Positions 1-11,499 of a stretch of 64,000 bases of DNA are shown here, in pieces; positions within the stretch are counted from its first letter, which is position 1, and each line of letters opens with the position of its first letter. Location: positions 107,501-171,500 of the forward strand of contig CAUYUJ010014194.1 of assembly GCA_963575745.1 (NCBI GenBank). The letters run 5' to 3'. The stretch comes from Prorocentrum cordatum (taxonomy: Eukaryota > Sar > Dinophyceae > Prorocentrales > Prorocentraceae). The notes beneath the pieces were generated by a model. The model saw only the letters and a list, made by a program, of their open reading frames with translations, searched no databases and was not told the origin of the DNA. A program made the translations under genes and the position numbers.

Positions 1-561
1 GTGCAGGGATATCGGTTTGGATCGCATAAGCTGGAGTACGTCCTTGCCGTCGAGTCTCGTTTTGAACTCGCTTGGCCTGAGCTAGTTGCTGTCGCTCGTG
101 ATTCTGGTCCAGATGCTGTCGATTCCCGTTTTTGTGATATTGTGCTCGACTGCGCTGCTAAGCCTTTCACGGCATCCCACTGGACACGACCTGGCATGCT
201 GAAGGGGGAGAAGGTTGCCATTCTTTGTCGTCGCGCTGCCCGTGCTACTGCTCAATCGGCATTTCTATTTTTTCCTGCTGTTGACGCTGCATTGGCTATG
301 GCACAATGTGCATTGTTTCTGGCTGTTGGATTTCTCCTTCCCTGGCTTGGACCCGCTGTTCACTTACTTTACGTTTGCCGTGCTGTGGTCACTCATCCTC
401 TTGTCGAGCAGGTTCGTAAAGCTTCTCTTCGTGCTATTGTGTGCAGCGTGCGCCGGACCTTGAAGCATGGCACCCGTACCCGCCGTCTTGCACTTGAGAA
501 GGATTGTACAGAGGCTTGGGAGAAAAGGCGTTTCTCGGAAGCTTAGGCACTGGCGTACCGA

Positions 562-1308
562 TTGGCAGGACGAGGAGAGGGACCCTGGAAACGCCGTTTC
601 CGTCAGGTGGCAAGTTTTCGTGCTAGTTTGGAGGAGAAGGTCACGCGTTTGAAGTTGCCTGTTCAGGATGGTGGTTTGGGAGCTTCTGAGGTGGACTATG
701 ACTCATTACTTTCGGCTCGTGTTGAACGGCGTCCTTGGATACAATCTGAATGGGGTCTGGCTCACAAAGATTACAATGCAGAAAAAAAGCGAGTTGGGCA
801 TGTCGATTATCGACGTTCTGTTCCTCCCTGGGGCATCCCCAACGAGCTGCGTCGCATGCTCCTCGACCCGTCTTCTCATCTGACACAGAGAGGCGCTGGA
901 TTGGGTTCTAACGCGTCGCCGCCTGAGACGCCCTGGACTAAGATGGTGTTCCTATTGCTTTTCGCGATTGTTCGTTGCAGGGAGCAGGTGCCGCTGCGTT
1001 GGCACTCGTCCTGGCTTGTAGAGATTCCGAAAAGGACGCCGCACTTAGATGGGACGCAGTTTGTGATCTTCATTTGTTTTGTGCGTTATCTGGTGCATAC
1101 ATGGCTACTCTTTGGCATCGGGGGTCACACTTTTTCAATCGACCTTATGCTTCGGGTTATGCTCGTTTTCGGCGCCGAGAAGAAGCTTTTTGCATCTCTA
1201 CGTGTGTCGCGCACAGGCTGCATGCACTTGGTCGTGGCGTCACTGAGCTTTTCTTTGACATGAAAAACGCTTTCGGCTACTCGGCAGTACGCTCGGCAGG
1301 CTTTCGCT
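562..1308 (+). pseudogene. RT N-terminal region (fingers and motif A), frameshifted
   Basis: Frame 1 from 562 carries a hydrophilic linker and then PLRWHSSWLVEIPKRTP, which resembles the conserved Lys-containing RT segment before motif A. From about 1050 the recognisable sequence continues in frame 3 as VCDLHLFCALSGAYMATLW and then ELFFDMKNAF, whose Asp would be the first catalytic carboxylate. Frame 3 stops at 1308-1310, and the RT-like reading resumes in frame 1 from about 1285. At least two frame changes within 300 bp mark this as a dead copy, unless they are assembly errors. Confidence 0.65.
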
Positions 1309-2922
1309 GAGAGGCCCTTTGAGCAGAAAGTGTTTCTCGATGAACTTCAACATTCATTCGTTCGTGTTGACTCGGCTGATCGGGGAAGCATTTGGTTTGC
1401 TTTGGGATCTGGAGTCCGCATGGGCCACCGTGCTGGTCCGCACTGGTTCTTGGGCGTCTTCCACGGCAAGATCGATTTTTATTTAGCGAGTCTCGGTGAC
1501 ATGCGCATCCATGCATGTCTGTCTCTCTTTGGAGTTCATCGCCATACCGATGTGGGCACTTGCACTTTCGCGGACGATACGAAGACGACTCTCATTGCTG
1601 ATACTGTTCCATCTTGTTTGCGAACTAGCTTGGTTGCCTCCCAACGGCTCGATGAAGCCTTGGTTGGTGCTCGGCCGGGCATGCCTTCCATCGTGCAGCA
1701 TCGGGGTAAACTAGAAGCCGTTGTATCATTATCTGGCCCTGGCTCTCGTGCTTCTTATCGCCGTGCTTATGCTCCTGGTTGTGGTATTCCTGGGCGTGTC
1801 GTATCTGTCGCGCGACATCTTGGCGGCTGGCGTAATCTCCGGGGCACCTTCGCCACCCTCCGCATTAAGAATTTGGAGAACGCCCACAGAAACTTTGCTC
1901 GGTTTGGCCGTTTCTGGGCCCATACCCGCAGAGAGTTTGCAGTACTTGTTTTTCGCTCTTTGGTTATTGCGACGACATTGTCTGGTGCTGTTGCTTACGT
2001 TGCTTCTCGGACTGACCTCACTCAGTTCGACAAGGCATGGAGCGACTTAGGGCGAAGGACCATTATGGCGCGACGTCCTCGTCTCTCTCATGGCCATGCT
2101 GTTGCGCCTTCTACTAGTGAGGTTCGCTGGAAGTTGAAGTTCGGTTCTGCTGAATTGGAGCTTCGCGTGGAGCGCCTGAGATGGTATCAGTCTATGTCCA
2201 AGACTCCAGGGATCTTTATCCAGTGGATCTGCGCAGTATTCGGCGAAATTCTTGGGCATGCGGTGGTGGACAATGGAGGGAGGCTATTACCCGACGCCAA
2301 TCCGTGGGAACGGCAAGTGTCAGACGAGTTTGGAACTTTAGCTGTGCACGATGATTTTGCCGAGGTCGCTGCTATTTGTGCGGCCGCGCCTGCCAGGGTA
2401 TTTTTCGATCTTGAGCTGGCCGTGCGTTTACAAGCAATTGATGTTCGAGTACTGCGATCTGCTACTCGCGCGGTTGCGATTCCGCCTCCAGGAGTGCAGG
2501 TGCCAGGTGGTGGACCGGTTTCAGCGTTACCAGCCGCAGCGTTGATGGAGAAGCCGTTATTTTTCTGCGATATCTTGAATTCCAATGGGGACAGATGCGG
2601 GCGGGGGGTTGCTTCTATCGGTGCTTTGAAGGCCCATCAGCTTCAGAGTTCTTTGGAAAGGCACGGGATAGTACCATTGGTATGTAAGGCTACTGTCACG
2701 AACCAGTGTTGCATATGCCGTCACGTCTTTGCTTCTCGCGCGAATGCTCGAGAACATCGCACGCGCCCCGTCAGCCGAGGTTTTTGCACTGGCTCTGGAA
2801 GCATATTTCAACGTGTTGTCAATATCTCTGATTACCTAAATTGTCCCCTGTGTGATCACTGGATCACGATGATTTCTCTTGTCTTGATTATTTGCATCGC
2901 CATCTACACCATTGCCATTTAG
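1285..2922 (+). pseudogene. RT palm/thumb and C-terminal zinc-finger region
   Basis: This open frame starts upstream of its first ATG (1330) and runs to the TAG at 2920. It has a motif B-like GVRMGHRAGP, the catalytic FADDT and a long thumb/connection region. Near the C terminus are Cys/His fingers: a CCICRHVF segment that fits a C-x2-C-x12-H spacing, an upstream Cys-rich segment, and a final CPLCDH. Such C-terminal fingers are common in non-LTR elements, where they are thought to bind nucleic acid. The last residues are hydrophobic and probably not native. The frame is intact for about 1.6 kb, so this half is better preserved than the first. Confidence 0.7.
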
Positions 2923-2949
2923 CCTCAATACGCGTTTCAGCATCCAGCA

Positions 2950-3648
2950 ATGCACCCGCACTTCTTCCGCAACTTTCTGCCATACGTGATCGAGTTGCTG
3001 CCCGCGAGGCGGCTGCACGCAATCGGCCCGATGAGCGACGGATGCAAGAACTTCCTGCGGGCTCCGGAGGCGCAGTCTGGGGACAAGCGTCAGAAGAAGG
3101 AGGACTCCGAGGGGAACGAGAGCACCAAGCGGGACGAGCTCATCTTGCTCGCGCAGGTGGCCGCGGAGAGCCGCGCGCACGCGGCGTCCCTGTATCGTAC
3201 TTGGCTGGTTCCGGGCGAGGTGGGGGAGCAGTTCTTCGACATCATGAAGCAGGCGGTCGCCAATTACGAGAAAGCCACGAAGGGCAAGAAGGGCCACAAG
3301 ACAGGGATCCCGTGCCAGCCCGCCCTGATCGCAGCGCTTCTTGCGGCCCAGACCCACTTCACCGACCAGAACAAGGAGTACAAGATCATCGAGGAGACGC
3401 TGACGAGGTTCCCGGAACCCGTGAAACTCGGGAGGAACGTCTTGGAATTCCGGGGTTACGACACGTGGGAGAAGGGCCATCGTTTCCGGTACCGCCTCGG
3501 AGAAGACGTACCCGCTCAGCTCAAGGAGGCGGTGGGCATCGTGACCCAGACTTGGGAGGGCGCCAGCGGCGAGGAGATTCTCGGGCAGGCCCCCGCGAAC
3601 AAGCGTGAGCGCAACCTCCAGGGCCGCATCAAGCGCATGAAGGATTGA
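2950..3648 (+). CDS. Hypothetical protein, 232 aa, basic C terminus
   Basis: I do not recognise this protein. It starts at ATG 2950, 27 bp after the retroelement stop and in the same frame, and ends with TGA at 3646. Composition looks genuinely coding: third positions are strongly G/C, and charged and hydrophobic residues alternate. There is a Lys/Asp/Glu-rich stretch at about residues 45-60, an Ala-rich helix at 65-80, a KGKKGHKTG loop near residue 115, and a basic end (KRERNLQGRIKRMKD). No signal peptide or membrane segment is visible. Codon use differs sharply from the preceding retroelement. It could be ORF1 of another element or a host retrogene. Confidence 0.45.
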   Translation: MHPHFFRNFLPYVIELLPARRLHAIGPMSDGCKNFLRAPEAQSGDKRQKKEDSEGNESTKRDELILLAQVAAESRAHAASLYRTWLVPGEVGEQFFDIMKQAVANYEKATKGKKGHKTGIPCQPALIAALLAAQTHFTDQNKEYKIIEETLTRFPEPVKLGRNVLEFRGYDTWEKGHRFRYRLGEDVPAQLKEAVGIVTQTWEGASGEEILGQAPANKRERNLQGRIKRMKD

Positions 3649-3654
3649 GCGCAC

Positions 3655-5985
3655 GCGTGTTCAGGTGGCTCGGCACAGCGCGGTGCGTACCGCCCGGTTC
3701 GGCCATTGCCTGGCCCGGCGGATTTGCCTTTCCGTGTCCCTGGCCCTGGGGAAGGGGACCTCCGTACGTGTCACCCCCCAGCAGGTGAGGAGCCATTCTT
3801 CTGCCAAATCCAGTTGACCGCGTCGCCCACGATGCATCCACGTGCTAGCCTGGCTGCCCTGCAGTGTCGATTCATATTTTCCCACGATCTGGCTAGGGAT
3901 GCGTCTCTGGGGTGTGTCCTACCTACCTACCTCAGGGCGAATCGCAACTTACTCTGGTTGTTGTTAGGCTGCAGCTTCTTCCGCTTCTTGGCGCCTGCCG
4001 GGGCTCCTCGTGTGTCCAAAGTCTGGTCGCAGATGCTTACGTTCGCTTTCGCTGCTGCTGATGTTGCATGTTGCGCTCTCCTTGTTCTGCCGAAGTGGAC
4101 GCTCCGACGGACTGGATTCATGCTGGCCAGCGCAAGAATATCCGATGGCGCGAAGAATGGAAGAGAGGCTGGCGAACACAAGGAAGAGGTGGATGGCGTC
4201 GAGAGGAGGGAGGGACGAGGGGCGATGGACTAGGGGAAAGGGTTTACCGAGGGTCAAGGAAGAGGCGACGAGGAGCAGGGAGGAGGGAAGAGGGAGGGCG
4301 GAGGAAAGGTCGAGGGCGAGAACCGGGATGACGGAGGAGGAAGAGGACGAGAGAGGGGCGGTGGAAGGATGGAGGGAGGAGTGGGGGAGGAGTTGGAAGA
4401 AGGGAAAGAGGAGGGAGGAAAAGGAGGAGGAATGGAAAAGCATGGTCGGTCGGACGCTGCCTCGGACGAGTGCCCTGCTCAACTGGTTAGTGCATGCTTC
4501 TGCCTACCCTTGCGAGGCATGCAGCATGAGAGAGAAGGGGGCGCGCCTCCGCGTGGGGGGCCGAAGGAGGAACGGAGGGCGTCCTGTCACGGCGCTCTTG
4601 GGCTGATGGGCAGCCGAGCGCCAGGGCTCCCTCCGGAACCTGGCCTCCCTACGGTCGGCAGCTGCACGGGCAGGGAAATCCGGGGCGTGCAACTCCTCGC
4701 CCAATCCACTGGGGAACTCATGCAACAGCGGGGGGCTCTCAGCGAAGGAGTCGGCGTGGGAGTCAGAGCTGGAGTCGGGGCCGGGGCGGGGGCAGGGAGT
4801 CGGATCACACTTGTCTTCCCTCGGGGTCGGCTCCAGGTCTGGGCCCAGGAAGAAGCGATGCTTTTCCGAGCCCACGCGTGTCGTTTTCCCTTTGACGGCA
4901 AAACCAGGAGCAGGGAGAAAGTCCTGCTCAACCTCTGGCACATAAACTTGATCAGATCAACTATGAAGTCCTGGGAGCACTATGCGTCAATGTCCGCGTC
5001 ACGCGGGTCAGCAGCTATATGTGAAGTTGCATCGACGATCGAGGCAGCAAGATGCTTGTACATAAGAGGTGGGTAAGTCTTATTGGCATTGGTCCGACAA
5101 GCCTGTCGGCCGTCGGCAGCAGTCTGTTTCCCTTGTAGCACGTTGCGGGGGCCCTTGGGGTGATGGCACCTGCCTTTACGAGGGGTACCCAAGAGCCTCC
5201 TAGCCAAGCACCTCATACGGGCCCAAGGAGCCTAGCAGAATCCTTGCCCGTGTTGGCGGGGTCACAACTGAGGTCGTGGTGGACGCATTGGTCGAAGTCG
5301 GCGGTGACCGCAGCAGGCGACGAGGCAAAGGCCTCCAGGGGTTCCCATTGGAAGCTGCTGGGCGCCCGAGGCCTCCAGTGGGCCGGAAGCGGGCGCGGTC
5401 CTCGCAACCATGTGACATCCCAAGAGGTGCACCAGATGTTGCAGGAAAGTGCCCCCGATTCCCCAATTCGTAGATGGAGAGCGCGTCGCTCAGTCGTCCA
5501 AGGTAGTCCCCAGATCCAGTCGTGGGTGCGTAGAAGCGGGGGGGGAGGGGCGTCTAGCCACCCAGCTGCGCCCCACGTCTCACAGGGGCCCCCACTCCTG
5601 TGTTCCAGACTCGTCTGGCAAGGACATGATCGCCCCACTGTCTGATAGTACTGCGAGTGAGATCCCCCATGTCGTCGTCAGTATCTACGTCTACACACAA
5701 TGTTGTGAGATGGCAGTGAGATTGGAGGTGCTCTCTCGCGAGCCAGCATTGCGCATCGCCTCCTCTGTTTCGTTCTGAGAACCGATCGAGCACGACAAGT
5801 TTTGCTCGGCAAACTCGACATGGTACAAAATCAGAAGAGCCGAAAATACCGACAAATATCTGACGGCGTAAGGCAAATCGTCCTGTTCGGCTGGGCCTGG
5901 GGGGGCCTCGAAGAGCTCCTGATATGCCGGTGGGGCTTCCGGTCCAATTTCGCAAAGACAATCCTGGAATAGTTGTCGGTCTGCT
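3655..5985. other. No supported gene; purine-rich low complexity
   Basis: Bases 4130-4450 are a G/A-rich low-complexity tract (AGG, GAGG and GGAAG words), which opens long but meaningless frames on both strands. The rest is GC-rich mixed sequence without a motif I recognise. Confidence 0.5.
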
Positions 5986-5989
5986 GGTC

Positions 5990-8000
5990 AGTGAACAGCA
6001 TCGGAGCAAGGCAGAAGGTTAGAGGCCGTACTCCAGGTGTTCCACCCATGCATGGTAAGCAGCCCTCCGTATGCCCAAGCCCGCTTGTCGCCCTGTCTGA
6101 GTTCTTCAGCTACTTCAGGCGCGAGTGCCGCGCCGTGCATCATGTGCGCAAGATGACGCAACGGTGCATCAAAGGCAACATGATATCGAGACTGCTTGCG
6201 GGCGGAGGATGACGCGGAACAGGACATGCATACCGCACCTTCCCCCATAAACCTTGTTCTCAAGATGACTTGGCTGAAGTGTGCACGCGCAATGTACTGT
6301 CTAGTCTCCATGTGTTGTCGTCCCCACGTAGTCACACCACATGCGCCCAAGTTCCAGTTGTAAGCCTTCAAAGGGTGGAGAAGATGGCTGTCGTCGTCGA
6401 TTGGCGCTGGCACTCCTGCCGTTCGTACCAGCTCGAAAGAAGGCCTTCAGCGACTGCTGAGCTAGCGCGGCTCGCCCAGCCGCCTGAGCCCTCGCTGTCG
6501 GGGCGGCATTGAGCGCGCCCTTCCAGGCCCGCAGAGAATGCAACGCGTGCGCTTCCCAGCTATCGAAATTTACATCTGGGTCAGGCATGTCACGGCACTG
6601 ATGATGATGTGTCTGTCGTAACCACGGCAGATCCTTCATTACCCAGTGCAGCCATGATGCACGCTGCGCCGTTGCTGCGCGTGCCACAAGACTGAGAGCG
6701 AGCGCGGCCGCGGCGCCGTAGGCGCCCTAGTAGTCGTAACCTGCGTGCGCAATACTGCGCGTAGGTCAGCACGCTCTACCTTAGCCTATGGAATGCGGTC
6801 AAATTCCGCCTCCTCGTCGCTCTGTCTGCCGCGCAATAACTGCTGGTATTTGTTGAGCGTGATGCGCTGCAAGAGAGCGCGCCGTGCGTCGGTGAGCTCG
6901 AGACAAGTGCCTGACTTGAAAAGGGACCCCGAAAAGAGGAGCGCGTCCGCGAGGTGAAGCGCGGCAGCTCTGAGAAGGTTCACCGTGGCCAGAATTGCAG
7001 ACCGACTTCCCGATGGGCCAACTCCGTGCCAATGGGCTAGTTTTCGACCGGCCCCGTGCCGGGGTGCGGATACTTGCGCACTGCGTGCGCGGTGAAGTCG
7101 CCGAGGAGAGGCGATTGCGCCGAGAACTGGCCCTGCTTGTCGCGCCAAAACTCCCCCTTGGCCCGCTTGGCGCCCTTGCCTCTGAGCTGAAGTAGCGCCT
7201 CAGTCTTCCCCGAGGCAAAAGTATGCCAGGGCCCCCTGCGAAAGAAACTAGCCGCGACCACTTCTGCTACCTTCGGCGCGGCAGGCAGCGGAGTCACGGC
7301 CGGCCCTGCGACCGCGACAGCTCCCCCATCGTCGGGAACAACAAAACATACCTCCAAGCCCCCTCGCAACGAATCCGGGGCCTGCTTCGTCGTTTCCGCG
7401 AGGCTGGTGCGAAAAGCAGTCGGGGTGCGAATGTCGGGTTCGAGCTCGCGCGGGCCGCGCTGCGCTTCCTGGATGCACGCGGCCATCGCGCAATTGGGAG
7501 TCACGCCCCCCGGCTGATGCCCCGGCACAGCCCCCTTCCAGAGCGCGCGCCGCAGCAGAGGCCTCTGGGTGCCAAAACCAGCTGCCTGCGTAGCTGGAAG
7601 CAGTGGGTCCTGACGCGTCTGGAGATCCCAGCCGGCGGCAAGATGGATGGGCGGTTGGCGACGCGCCCCTGGAGATCTTCCATGGCCTCGGCGGGGGGGG
7701 GGGGGGCGCGGTTCCGAGGGCGAGCTCGAGGTCGGCGCCAGACGCCCCCATTTGCGCAAGCTCACGCACAGCGCGGTAGAAGGCGGAGACTGCGTCAAGC
7801 ATGAAGCACAAGTCCGACAGCTTCACTGCGGCCTCAAGCTCTTGAGAGCTACGTACTCCTAGCGCTGCGAGGTCCACGGTTCTGCCCGAGATGCCACCAT
7901 GCTGTGGGCCCCTGCAAAGTCTGGCAACGCTTCGGCAATGGGGGCGCGGAGAAGCTGCCCGTGAGTTCTGCCTGCGCGAGAGGAGACCATGGCGGCTCGG
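5990..8000 (-). pseudogene. Decayed non-LTR RT and zinc finger (minus strand)
   Basis: Reading down from about 7900 on the minus strand, RT features appear in order but in several frames. A GRTVDLAALGVRSSQEL lead-in precedes motif A (CFMLDAVSAFYRAVREL, about 7815-7760). A degenerate motif B region (about 7530-7500) follows, and then a degraded motif C where the usual [YF]xDD reads VPDDG. Next come the post-catalytic FASGKTEALLQLRGKGAK segment (about 7215-7150), a thumb with LLFSGSLFKSGTCLELTDARR (about 6950-6890), and a Trp-rich C-terminal region (6300-6690). Finger remnants with CMSC lie near 6210-6230. Frameshifts and the altered catalytic site show it is inactive. Confidence 0.65.
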
Positions 8001-8070
8001 CGCCTCTTGCACTTGCCTTGGGGGGGCTTCCTTTTTCCAGATGTTCCAATACTCCCCCCTTTTCCATTGC

Positions 8071-8110
8071 CACCTCCTCCTCCTCCTCCTCCTCCTCCTC
8101 CTCCTCCTCC
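8071..8110. repeat. (CTC)n microsatellite
   Basis: About 40 bp of near-perfect CTC/TCC triplets lie just upstream (in minus-strand reading) of the decayed RT. Confidence 0.9.
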
Positions 8111-8330
8111 CGCTCCTCCTCATCTCGCTCCTTTTCCGATCCCCGCGCGGGCCCCGACCGCCAATGGGCGCAAAAAGGACTTGCAGTCTCCGACGCGCGA
8201 GCTCGTGGCGCGGCAGCCGGCGCGCCGTCGAGGCAGGCGGCCGAGGGCTCGGCGGCGCGGCGCGCGCGCCGGGTCAGCCAGGGCCTGTAGGAATGCTGCA
8301 GCGCGCCCGATGCCACTGAGGGGGCCCTGG

Positions 8331-8450
8331 GACACGAAGAGATAAACAAATAACACGCTGCCCCAAATTCTCCCCCATGTTCCGGGTTCTGGTCTCCCCC
8401 CCCACGCCCCATATTTTTTCACATGTTTTCCTGGGGGCCCACGATCCATT
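8331..8450 (-). repeat. Dispersed repeat family A, copy 1
   Basis: The reverse complement resembles 42990..43115. It shares a CCCAGGAA start, an A/G-rich core with ATATGGGG and AACATGGGG words, and an end resembling ATTTGTTTATCT...GTGTCCC-GGGCCCC. A third, partial relative lies at 63165..63255. No coding sense is visible. Confidence 0.5.
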
Positions 8451-8493
8451 GTGTCTGTGCGCTCTCCCCTCCTGAATCACGCGTGAGACCCAT

Positions 8494-8626
8494 CCTAAAC
8501 CCTAAACCCTAAACCCTAAACCCTAAACCCTAAACCCTAAACCCTAAACCCTAACCCCTAAACCCTAAACCCTAACCCCTAAACCCTAAACCCTAAACCC
8601 TAAACCCTAAACCCTAAACCCTAACC
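8494..8626 (-). repeat. Interstitial telomeric repeat (TTTAGGG)n
   Basis: About 19 tandem copies of CCCTAAA on the plus strand (TTTAGGG on the minus) with two CCCCTAAA variants. This is the Arabidopsis-type telomere unit, also used by dinoflagellates. The block is internal and lies between decayed retroelement fragments (RT at 6-8 kb, endonuclease at 9-10.4 kb). It is therefore a fossil telomere junction, a repair patch or an assembly join rather than an active chromosome end. Confidence 0.95.
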
Positions 8627-8629
8627 TGT

Positions 8630-10530
8630 GCGCTCTCCCCATCCTGGAATCCGAGGCAGACGGGGCAAGTGGCAAAAGCAAACGCGCCGGCGCCGGCCGC
8701 CGGAACCGCCGCTCGAACAATTCTTCCTCGGCCAGAGGGCGGGCCCCAAGCGATCCACGCGGGCTCCTCGCGGGCGGCTGCCACAGTGCCTCATGACCGA
8801 GTCGATGGCGGGGGGGGCTCTGGCGCTGCGCCTCCTGGAAGGCCCGATGCCCACGGCGCGAGGCTCGGCGAGGGCAGCGCCGCGCCGCCGCCGGCCCCGA
8901 GCGCCCGACACTTCTCGAGACGACATGTCGCGGCGCGTCGTCGCAGCGGCCGCAGTCGCCCGGCGGATAGGAAAGGCGGTGGGGAACAGCGGCAGCACGC
9001 GATGCGCAAAACATACAAGCGCGAACTCCACGCGCATAATCCAAACTGCATGCCACGTAGCTCCATATCCCCGCAGGCCCCCATTCTTGCTGGTCCTTAT
9101 ATCCGGTCGGCAGGGAGGTGGGGGCGACGCCATCGTGCCCCTAGTGGGCCAGCATACATGCGTTGCAAATGCGGCCCCCCCTGCTCTCTGATCTGGGCCT
9201 CCCGACAGAGCCAAGATGCCGTGGCCCGCGGAAGCGCGCCGCAGGCGCGCGGGGGCAGTCGCGACCTCGCCGGGGCTGCGCGGCGCCATTGCCGAGCTAA
9301 GGAAAGAACTCTCAGCGCGGCGCGTCTCGCACCCTGCCCCAGTCCGCGGGCAAGGCGCGCGAGCGCGGCGCGTTCGCCCTGCGAACTGCAGGCGTTCAAG
9401 CTGATCCAAGATCGTCGAGGTTGCCGCCTCGACGCAGCAGATCGGGGCGGGCAAGGGATCTCCATGGATGTCCTCGGGTGACCCTCGCGCATCTTCGCAC
9501 GGTCTGCACTGCGCGCCGCGAAGGGCGGGGTCGAACCGGCGTCAGCAGGCGTCGGGCGAGCTGCGCTGACGCGGGGCCCTTGCAACGGCCGAGATCACGC
9601 TGCACCTCGCGCGGCCCGGGCGCAACTGGCGCAAAGCCGGGCGGCGTCAGAAAACAATGAACGGCAACCGCGCTGCGGTCGGGCTGCGAGACCGCGAGGT
9701 CGCCGCCGCATTCGACCCCTGCGCCGGCACTCGGACCTGGGAAGGAGAAGCGACGCAGCCCCGTCTTCCCGGTGCCTTGCGAGCCCCGGGAGTAAACCGC
9801 GCGACTGCAGAGCCTGATGGGCCCTCGTAGAAAGTTAAAAGTTTACCTGCTCGGGGTGGGCGGGGCCCATTTGAAGACTCGCGATGGTGCGCGCGGCCGC
9901 ATTGGCATCCACCAATGTGACCGCGCGTTCCGTCTGGCCCAGTCGACGCTGAATGAAGTGCTGGGGGCCGCGTCACTAGCGTCGCATCTCCGCCGAGGGT
10001 CGCCCAGGGCGCGGCGCGCGCGCCACGCAGATGCACGAAGACCGAGCTGGGGCCCGCACGGCCACAACGAGCACAGCAGGAGCTGCAAGCACTACCGAGC
10101 AATGCGAAGGCTGCACTCTGCATCTTGGCTGATAGTTCCAATGGGTCTTAATTCGCAGTGCGCATCCGCCCCCTCCGGTGTCGCCTGCGCGTGTGCGCAG
10201 TAGGTGGTATGGGCCTTTTCTCAGATGCGCCTGTCCGCCCGAGGCGGGCCTCGCCTGCGCCTGCAAGAAAATAAAACTGCGGAGCAAATTGCCCAGCGAG
10301 CTGCACTATTCCTCCTGAGGCGTTGAAACCCTGAAATCGGCGTGGATCTCGGCTGGCTCCCATGATGGCCCTGGGGCCCAGCGCGAGGGCGTTGGCGATG
10401 GCGAACCATCCCGCGGCATACGTGCGTCGGCCCTTCTTAGCGCTGGGATACCCAGAATGGGTAGTAGGAGCCTGTGAGGTCGGGGCCTGGTACCGTGGTC
10501 GGAGGGGAACGAGTCCTGGGTCTCCTGGTC
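8630..10530 (-). pseudogene. Strongly decayed endonuclease-like region of a retroelement
   Basis: Short minus-strand segments resemble an exonuclease/endonuclease/phosphatase (EEP) domain, scattered over frames. GGIVQLAGQFAP...GEARLG (about 10300-10200) looks like the segment that normally holds the catalytic Glu. GPYHLLRTRAGDTGGGGCAL (about 10215-10155) looks like the next strand pair. The remainder down to 8630 is Ala/Arg-rich and could be the linker to the RT. It follows the RNase H piece in the same orientation. No intact domain is present, and the identification rests on order and weak similarity. Confidence 0.35.
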
Positions 10531-10536
10531 AACATT

Positions 10537-11214
10537 TTATGACCATAGCCACGGCATAGTTGTCTGGCGCTGTTTGTGCAGCGCCATGGTGCGCCAAGCT
10601 GACTCAAAGAACTGCGACAGCAGTTGTGCAGCGCACAGGCGAGCAAGCACGTCCACACATTCATTACACGGGTGCGCAACATGTACATGCAAATGCTCAA
10701 ACGCGACGACAACCGCACACACATTTGCAACATTTGGGTAAGGCTATCAAGCAATCGCTTGATTTGCAGTAGCGCACCATGAACGCCCCCGCCCTGAGTG
10801 CACACGCAACACATCCAGGTCATCAGCGTGATAGCATACTGGCGCGCACCAAAGTGGGCACAGTGCCTGCCTCAGCCGAACAGCGGCCCAAATAGCGGCC
10901 TCCAGCTCGGCCCGTAGCCAGGCGCGCGGGTCAGAAACGCCCCAACATGGTGCCGGCCCTGCGGGGTATCCGATGAAATATACGCCTAGAGTGGTAACCG
11001 CAAGCGCGCAGAAGGCCCACGCTGTCTCACATCTGGTACCTTCGTGCTTGTATCCTCCTGGCGTGGCATCGGTGTAGATATGGGCGTGATCGATGTCTGC
11101 ATACGGGGGTAGAGGGACCATGTCCTTGAAATCAGCAATCTTAGATGAAAGCCTAACCTGCGCTCGCGTGGACGTGTCCGTCCAAAGCTGCGCGGGCCAA
11201 CGTCGCTCGATCAT
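10537..11214 (-). pseudogene. RNase H domain of a retroelement, one internal stop
   Basis: In one minus-strand frame the RNase H signatures occur in order: HIYTDAT (first Asp), RAELEAAIWAAVRL (catalytic Glu), YHADDLDVLRV (second Asp), then HVHVAHPCNECVDVLARLCA, which matches the C-terminal H...N-E-x2-D pattern. A TGA at 10749-10747 interrupts the frame between the last two motifs, so it is probably a pseudogene. RNase H degrades the RNA of RNA:DNA hybrids during reverse transcription. The domain lies 5' of the endonuclease-like and RT pieces on the same strand and probably belongs to the same old element. Confidence 0.7.
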
Positions 11215-11499
11215 TTTTCCTAATTACATGCAGCGGCGGGATGGGAGAATGGGGAGCACCTCCGGTGGGATGGGCGCGGGGGCAACAAACCGCGTGACCA
11301 AGATGCATCGTCGCGGCGCAGGCATACGTCTTCCCCGAAGGCGAGTCGGAGAGAGGAGCGGGCAGGCCAGACCAGGCGGGAGCGCGTGAATTCAAAGGCC
11401 GAGACGCTCCTGGGACGTCGTTGAACGAATTAGCCTGGCGAAGGATTCAATAATGCGCGATTGTCAATGCCGTCTTTATTTGCACCGCGTTCGCAGAAG

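Larger units (their letters stand above)
1..2922 (+). mobile_element. Decayed non-LTR retrotransposon, 5' part outside the window
   Basis: RT landmarks occur in order on the plus strand but in two frames. A WLVEIPKRTP-like segment (about 1005-1045) and a motif-A-like FFDMKNAF (about 1250-1275) are followed by GVRMGHRAGP (motif B-like, near 1411-1440), FADDT (motif C, near 1567-1581) and C-terminal zinc fingers (2560-2860). The frame changes near 1050 and near 1280, so no intact polyprotein exists. Bases 1-546 are an open frame of 181 codons that probably belongs to the region before the RT, but I do not recognise it. Codons here are richer in T than in the GC-rich ORFs elsewhere, which suggests a different source or age. 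The 5' end lies outside the window. Confidence 0.75.
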
